Source: Citrus sinensis (lineage: Eukaryota; Streptophyta; Magnoliopsida; Sapindales; Rutaceae). From it: a DNA stretch of 64,000 nucleotides. Positions 59,444-64,000 of the stretch are shown here, one piece after another. Under the pieces are notes generated by a model. The model made no database searches. It was not told the origin of the DNA and was given only the letters and a program-made list of their open reading frames with translations. Each line of letters begins with the position of its first letter. Within the stretch, counting starts at the first letter, position 1. Where the stretch lies: NCBI RefSeq assembly GCF_022201045.2, contig NC_068561.1:17920501-17984500 (forward strand), in the 5' to 3' direction. Both the position numbers and the translations under genes were made by a program.

Positions 59444-62400
59444 TTCTCCGAAGCTCAATCTTCAGATTTTCTACAAAACTAAATCAAATCACAAACAAAG
59501 AATCCCTAGAAATTACAAAAAATTAGTCAACAAAGACAAAACTACCTAGACTCGTCAGTTCCATATAAAGCCAAAAAAGAAAAGTGACTAACCTCGTGTC
59601 TGCCACAAAACGACACCGTCAGTTGCTAGCTTCACGTTCTTCTTTGAAACGTTACTCCGAACTCTGAACCTCCATACTCGCTTCCTCTGTCGTATTCGCA
59701 ACTTTAAATTTGAAGTGTTTTGACTATAAAAGCTGCCGAGGCCAGTTGACTAAGAACTCCGGCGAGTTAAAAGATGAATCGGCGATCAGAAGGAAAACAA
59801 CCGAAAAAAAAAAAAAAAACTTTCGTGCATGCAGGAGTAACAGAATAAAAAAGAGAGATTAGAATTTGGTACATTCAAAAAATGCATGCACGATGATGCT
59901 TCAAGACTCGGCGAACTCTCCCTATTTGCTGATGTTATTGTTTTCCCACTTACTTTCGATTCTTTTTTTGATTTCAATTTTGCCAGTTTATAAAATAAAA
60001 AATTTAAAATCAGAAACAGTGTATTCACAAAAATATTTCCTACTCTCGAGTAAGTGCGTGCAATACACGCCTTGTTGGATAAGGGGTAGAGAAACTGAGA
60101 TGGCGAGTAAGACATGCAAAAGGCTGTAGCGAGTGAGGAAGGATGAGATATACAATTACGAGAGAGTATAAAAATACGGCGTGTGGACATCACCGTAAAG
60201 TGCGCCACCAGGTGGCTTTTCTATCCAACAGCATCTGCATTTCGCATGCAATAAGGTTCAGAATCAAATTACCAAAAACACCCTGTCATTCTTCTTACCC
60301 TATCTGTTTATGAAATTATCAAACAAGTCTTTATAGTTTACACAAGTAACAAATAATCCTCAAAAGTTTTCGACTAACCTCAAATCCATCCTCACCACCC
60401 AAAAATCAAAAGACTAGCACAATTTTATCTCAACTACGAGTGATGAGGGGAGTTATAAATTTTTATACAAATAAAAATAGATAAATTTATTAATTAGATA
60501 AAAATATAAAATAATAAGAATACATCATTTAGGTCATGAACTGTTTAATTTAATGAATTAAATAATGTTATATCAACTTATATAAAATAAATTTATATAA
60601 AAATTTGTAATTCTATAATTACTTCTCAACTAATATAGAATAGTGTATATTACTTATTAATTAATTTTATAAACTATCGTAATAATGGGTATATAAAAAG
60701 TTAATAAATATTTAATGCATATTATTTACTTACATGAATTTTATATATCAACTTTTAAATCTCTTATCAGTGATACAAATAATTCCTCTTCTTGAAAGTG
60801 CATTACCATGATAATAACATAATATAAGGCCAGCGATAAATTTATGGACCACTTTGTTACTTTTACAAATTAAATGGATGAATCTGAGAATTACCCTTTA
60901 CACTATTACAAAACCTTGCGCCGTGCAAGGAATGTTATAACACGTGTCAAATGTCAACGATGGAAAATGGTGTAAAAAAAAAATTTGAAAAAAAAAATAT
61001 CATCGTGGTATTTATGATGTCAGGCTATTAGGTGATGATGCAGTTAGGTGTCTTAAAACTGTAAACAATACCTACTACAATGAAAGAGAAACGCTAACAC
61101 ACGCGCCGTGATGAATGAGTCGTCACACGTGGATTACACGATGGCTTTGCTTTTGTAACACAAAAACGGTTTTTAAATCGATAACGATTCATTATTACTC
61201 ACGACTTAGTGATGGCCATGATTGCTACGATTACAAATCTGTTTGTCGATGCACGTTATGTGGAAGCGGGCGAGTAGCCAATAGCCATAGCTCTCTCTAT
61301 ATCCGCCTCCACTTTATTGAGTAACATATTTTAAGATAATTTTAATTTGAGTAATAATGTATTGAGGTGTTAATTATCGGAAAATTTTAAGTTGTTTGAT
61401 CCAAGATTTAGTGCATATGCCATTCAAAATCACAATGTTCCACTTAAAGTTTACAGAGTCACTTCATAATGAACAACCATTAATTTATGATGACATTATA
61501 AATTTAGAACAAAAATTATTAATGGTTCATCCAAAGTTTAATTAAACACTCTTAATTTACTAAATATTTTACTGTTCTACCTTAAAAAATTACAGTTGTT
61601 CAACCACAATTACAAACGCACCTTTAAAAGGAGAAAAAAAAAAGACACCACTTTGCTATTAAACTCAATGTATATTCATAGATTTTCTTGTCATTTGATT
61701 TGTCAAGGAGAAAGCACATATGGACGTAATAAATTTTGACCATCCATTTTCACCAGTACACTTTGCTTCTTTTTAATATATGAACTCCTTTATAACAATT
61801 CTAACCTTGTTCATATAGAGAAAATGATAGTTTTTCTATGTCATTTAATTCTAAGTAGATGAGTCGAGTCTTTCTAATGGTTATAGGAGTTTATTTCTCA
61901 TTAATTTTGAATCCTTGGTTTCAATAGTGTTAGCTATTTATAATGGTATTGTATAGAATATTATTAAAAAATACATTTAAAATATAAAAATTGTCATTTT
62001 AGAATATTTTAGCATATAAACAGCTTGATGATATGAGCTGCGAACCTTATAAAAACTCTTGATAATTTTGAAAGATTTTGTATATATTTTATTTTTATTA
62101 AATTTTAAGTGGATCATTACAACAAATCATGCGAAACAAAAAATATTTATTCTAATCAATTAAATTATGTCACATAAGTTCGTATAAAATAAGTTATAAC
62201 TTTATCATTCCATAATCCATATGCCTTTTGTAAGTTTATTCTGAAATTTTTATATAGGTAAACAAATGAAATTAACGTTAATTATAGAGCTTTGTTAGTA
62301 ATTATTTTATTGTGATGCTTAGTTATTTTGTTTCCAAAAGCTCGGATTTGTCTGTTACATCATTTTAAACGCTCATGGGCCACGGCATCGTAACGTTCCA

Positions 62401-63845
62401 ACAGAAAATTATTGTTTAACTTTCCTTCTGTCCAGTTACTATTACTATATTATTTTAATCATTTAATGTATACATGTTAGACGTTTTCTAAGAATGATAT
62501 TTTTTTTGTCATGATGACTATTGATTGATTATTGATTACGTTTCATTTGATTGTGATTTTCTATTTTTTAAATCAAAATTAGCTCCATATATAATTTTGC
62601 TTTAAAATGAGAATGGGACTTTTATAATTTGGGGTCCGACTAAGTTATATTATTTGTATAAAAGAGCCAATTAATGACAACCCACTCCTTAGATTAGAAC
62701 AATGACACAAGCTAACAAAACAAAAAAAAAGGCACGACCAATTTTATCGGTAGATTTGACCGTCTGTAATTATTAGTTATTTGGAAACAATTTGTGGTTG
62801 ATAGTACCAACTAAAGGGTTAGCATCAACAATTTGAGTAATGCTATAATCAGTTAATCACAAATTCTTATATAAATATAGATTATTTTCGAAGCATGGAT
62901 TTTATTAATCATGAAATAGATTAGATTAAAAACTCTATAATTCATAAAATCTTGAATTGGATGTGGATTTGTGTCCCATTTGCGCAAACACCCTACAGTA
63001 TTACATAAGACAAGAAATTTTAAAATTTTGATTTATCTCTTCTTATGTCCTGAATTATTTGGTTAGAATCACACTACGATAAATAATGATTATATAAATA
63101 AAGAAATAAATTAAGTTTTTATATGGTAGGAAATATATTAAGAGTGTAAGGGTAGTTTAGAGAGTAAAATTTAAATATTTGACATAATATGTTTGTAGCT
63201 ATTCTTATGCCACGTAAAATTCATTAAATTGGAATTGTCTAATGAAAAGGAAAATTCCTATAAGTTTTTATTCAATAACTTAACTATTAGTCACAGCTTT
63301 ATAAAAAAATAATAATTTAATACGAATATTATATTAGATCAACACTGAGTGTAAATCTTATAATAATATGTCTTTATATTCTTGCCACTAATTTTTCTTT
63401 TTTTAAACTAAATTTCTTAAGTTTTTTTGGAAAAAAATAAAATAAAGTTAAGTTAACAATAAAAATTAGTAAAAAGAATTAACCAATAATTTAAAAATCC
63501 TATAATTATTTTTTGTCTCTTTCTCGTTTGAGAGAAGTGTAAGAATAAAATATTTTTAATAGAATATAATACTCTAAACTAAACTACTTCAGCCGATTAC
63601 CCGTCCTCAACTTTAAATTATAGTAATTATTTCCATCCGTTGGATTTGACGAGTCAAGATCCAGCGTATAATATGGCTGAGCTGTTAGTTACAGATAATG
63701 CAACTTCGATGCGGCTACAGATCGAAGACCTTTTATCAGCCCAAGATAATTTTTAATTTATTATAAATATTTGTGTGAATATCGGTGCACATAAAAGAAT
63801 AAAAATAACATATGTATTAAGCAATACGACATAAAAAATCTTACC
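59444..63845. other. Intergenic upstream of the VAL gene, no further gene seen
   Basis: 59444-59760 is the presumed 5' UTR and promoter of the VAL gene. The minus-strand frame at 59786-60208 is Ser/Phe-rich with no domain and was not accepted. 60880-61320 is less AT-rich, with ACGTG words (AACACGTGTC, TCACACGTGG) but no coding evidence. The remainder is AT-rich. Confidence 0.45.
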
Positions 63846-63867
63846 AATATATATATATATATATATA
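63846..63867. repeat. (AT)n microsatellite
   Basis: A run of alternating A and T lies immediately before the probable MITE end at the window edge. Confidence 0.85.
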
Positions 63868-64000
63868 GGATCCACCTATGTTACAACAGTTGCACTATAC
63901 CACACTTTTTGTCTCTATTTGGCAGAGCCGTTGGATGCTTTATTGTTCAATCTAACGGCTACAAATATTTTTTTTAAAATCGAACAGCCACTGGTTAACG
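63868..64000. mobile_element. Partial MITE-like element cut by the window end
   Basis: AGGATCCACCTATG, then ACAACAGTTGCACTATA, then a tract with AGCCGTTGGAT...ATCTAACGGCT (an internal inverted pair). The ACAGTTGCAC word also defines the small repeat at 30316. The other end is outside the window, so this is provisional. Confidence 0.4.

Noticed and set aside
59786..60208. 140-codon minus-strand frame upstream of the VAL gene
   Set aside because: Ser/Phe-rich translation with a homopolymer Phe tract and no domain; position suggests promoter/upstream DNA.
1..64000. tRNA, rRNA or CRISPR features
   Set aside because: I looked for B-box-like GGTTCGA words and regular repeat-spacer arrays; isolated GTTCGA matches had no cloverleaf around them and no array was found.

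Overview
This is a 64 kb stretch of AT-rich plant nuclear DNA. The evidence is GT-AG introns, plant-only families (nsLTP1, ATL RING-H2, RLCK-like, F-box/FBD, VAL-type B3), plant-type LINE and MITE elements, and a chloroplast psaB fragment embedded in nuclear sequence. It looks like a eudicot; nothing in the window fixes the genus.

Layout. 1-1658 is non-coding. 1675-7600 is a nearly full-length L1-type LINE with a perfect target-site duplication. Its ORF1 is open, but ORF2 is broken by two in-frame stops and a damaged reverse transcriptase active site. 7.6-11.6 kb is AT-rich and holds a 730 bp foldback MITE, a broken lipid-transfer-protein (LTP) gene and a 391 bp hAT-type MITE. 14.5-20.1 kb carries two intact two-exon nsLTP1 genes, so the three LTP units form a cluster spread over about 9 kb. 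A single-exon ATL-type RING-H2 ubiquitin ligase gene lies at 24.4 kb, and a two-exon gene for an unrecognised membrane protein at 27.7 kb. A four-exon RLCK-like gene at 32.0-34.4 kb encodes a predicted pseudokinase. A three-exon F-box/LRR/FBD gene follows at 35.3-37.0 kb.

37.4-46.8 kb holds decayed copies of this neighbourhood: a second copy of the pseudokinase gene's 3' end, several F-box/LRR/FBD pseudogene pieces, and a psaB fragment of plastid origin at 40.8-41.1 kb. 46.8-53.0 kb is gene-poor and carries a long-TIR MITE and a second GC-rich hAT-type MITE. 53.05-59.44 kb on the minus strand is a 12-exon VAL-type B3 repressor gene (zinc-finger N-terminus, B3, CW and EAR motif). Every splice phase is compatible except for one extra base in the exon that closes the B3 domain. 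The last 4.5 kb is non-coding and ends inside what looks like another MITE.

The genes are independent plant loci, not an operon or pathway. I found no convincing undescribed system. The strongest observations are the VAL frameshift, the methylation-type mutation pattern that inactivated the LINE, and the duplicated kinase/F-box segment.
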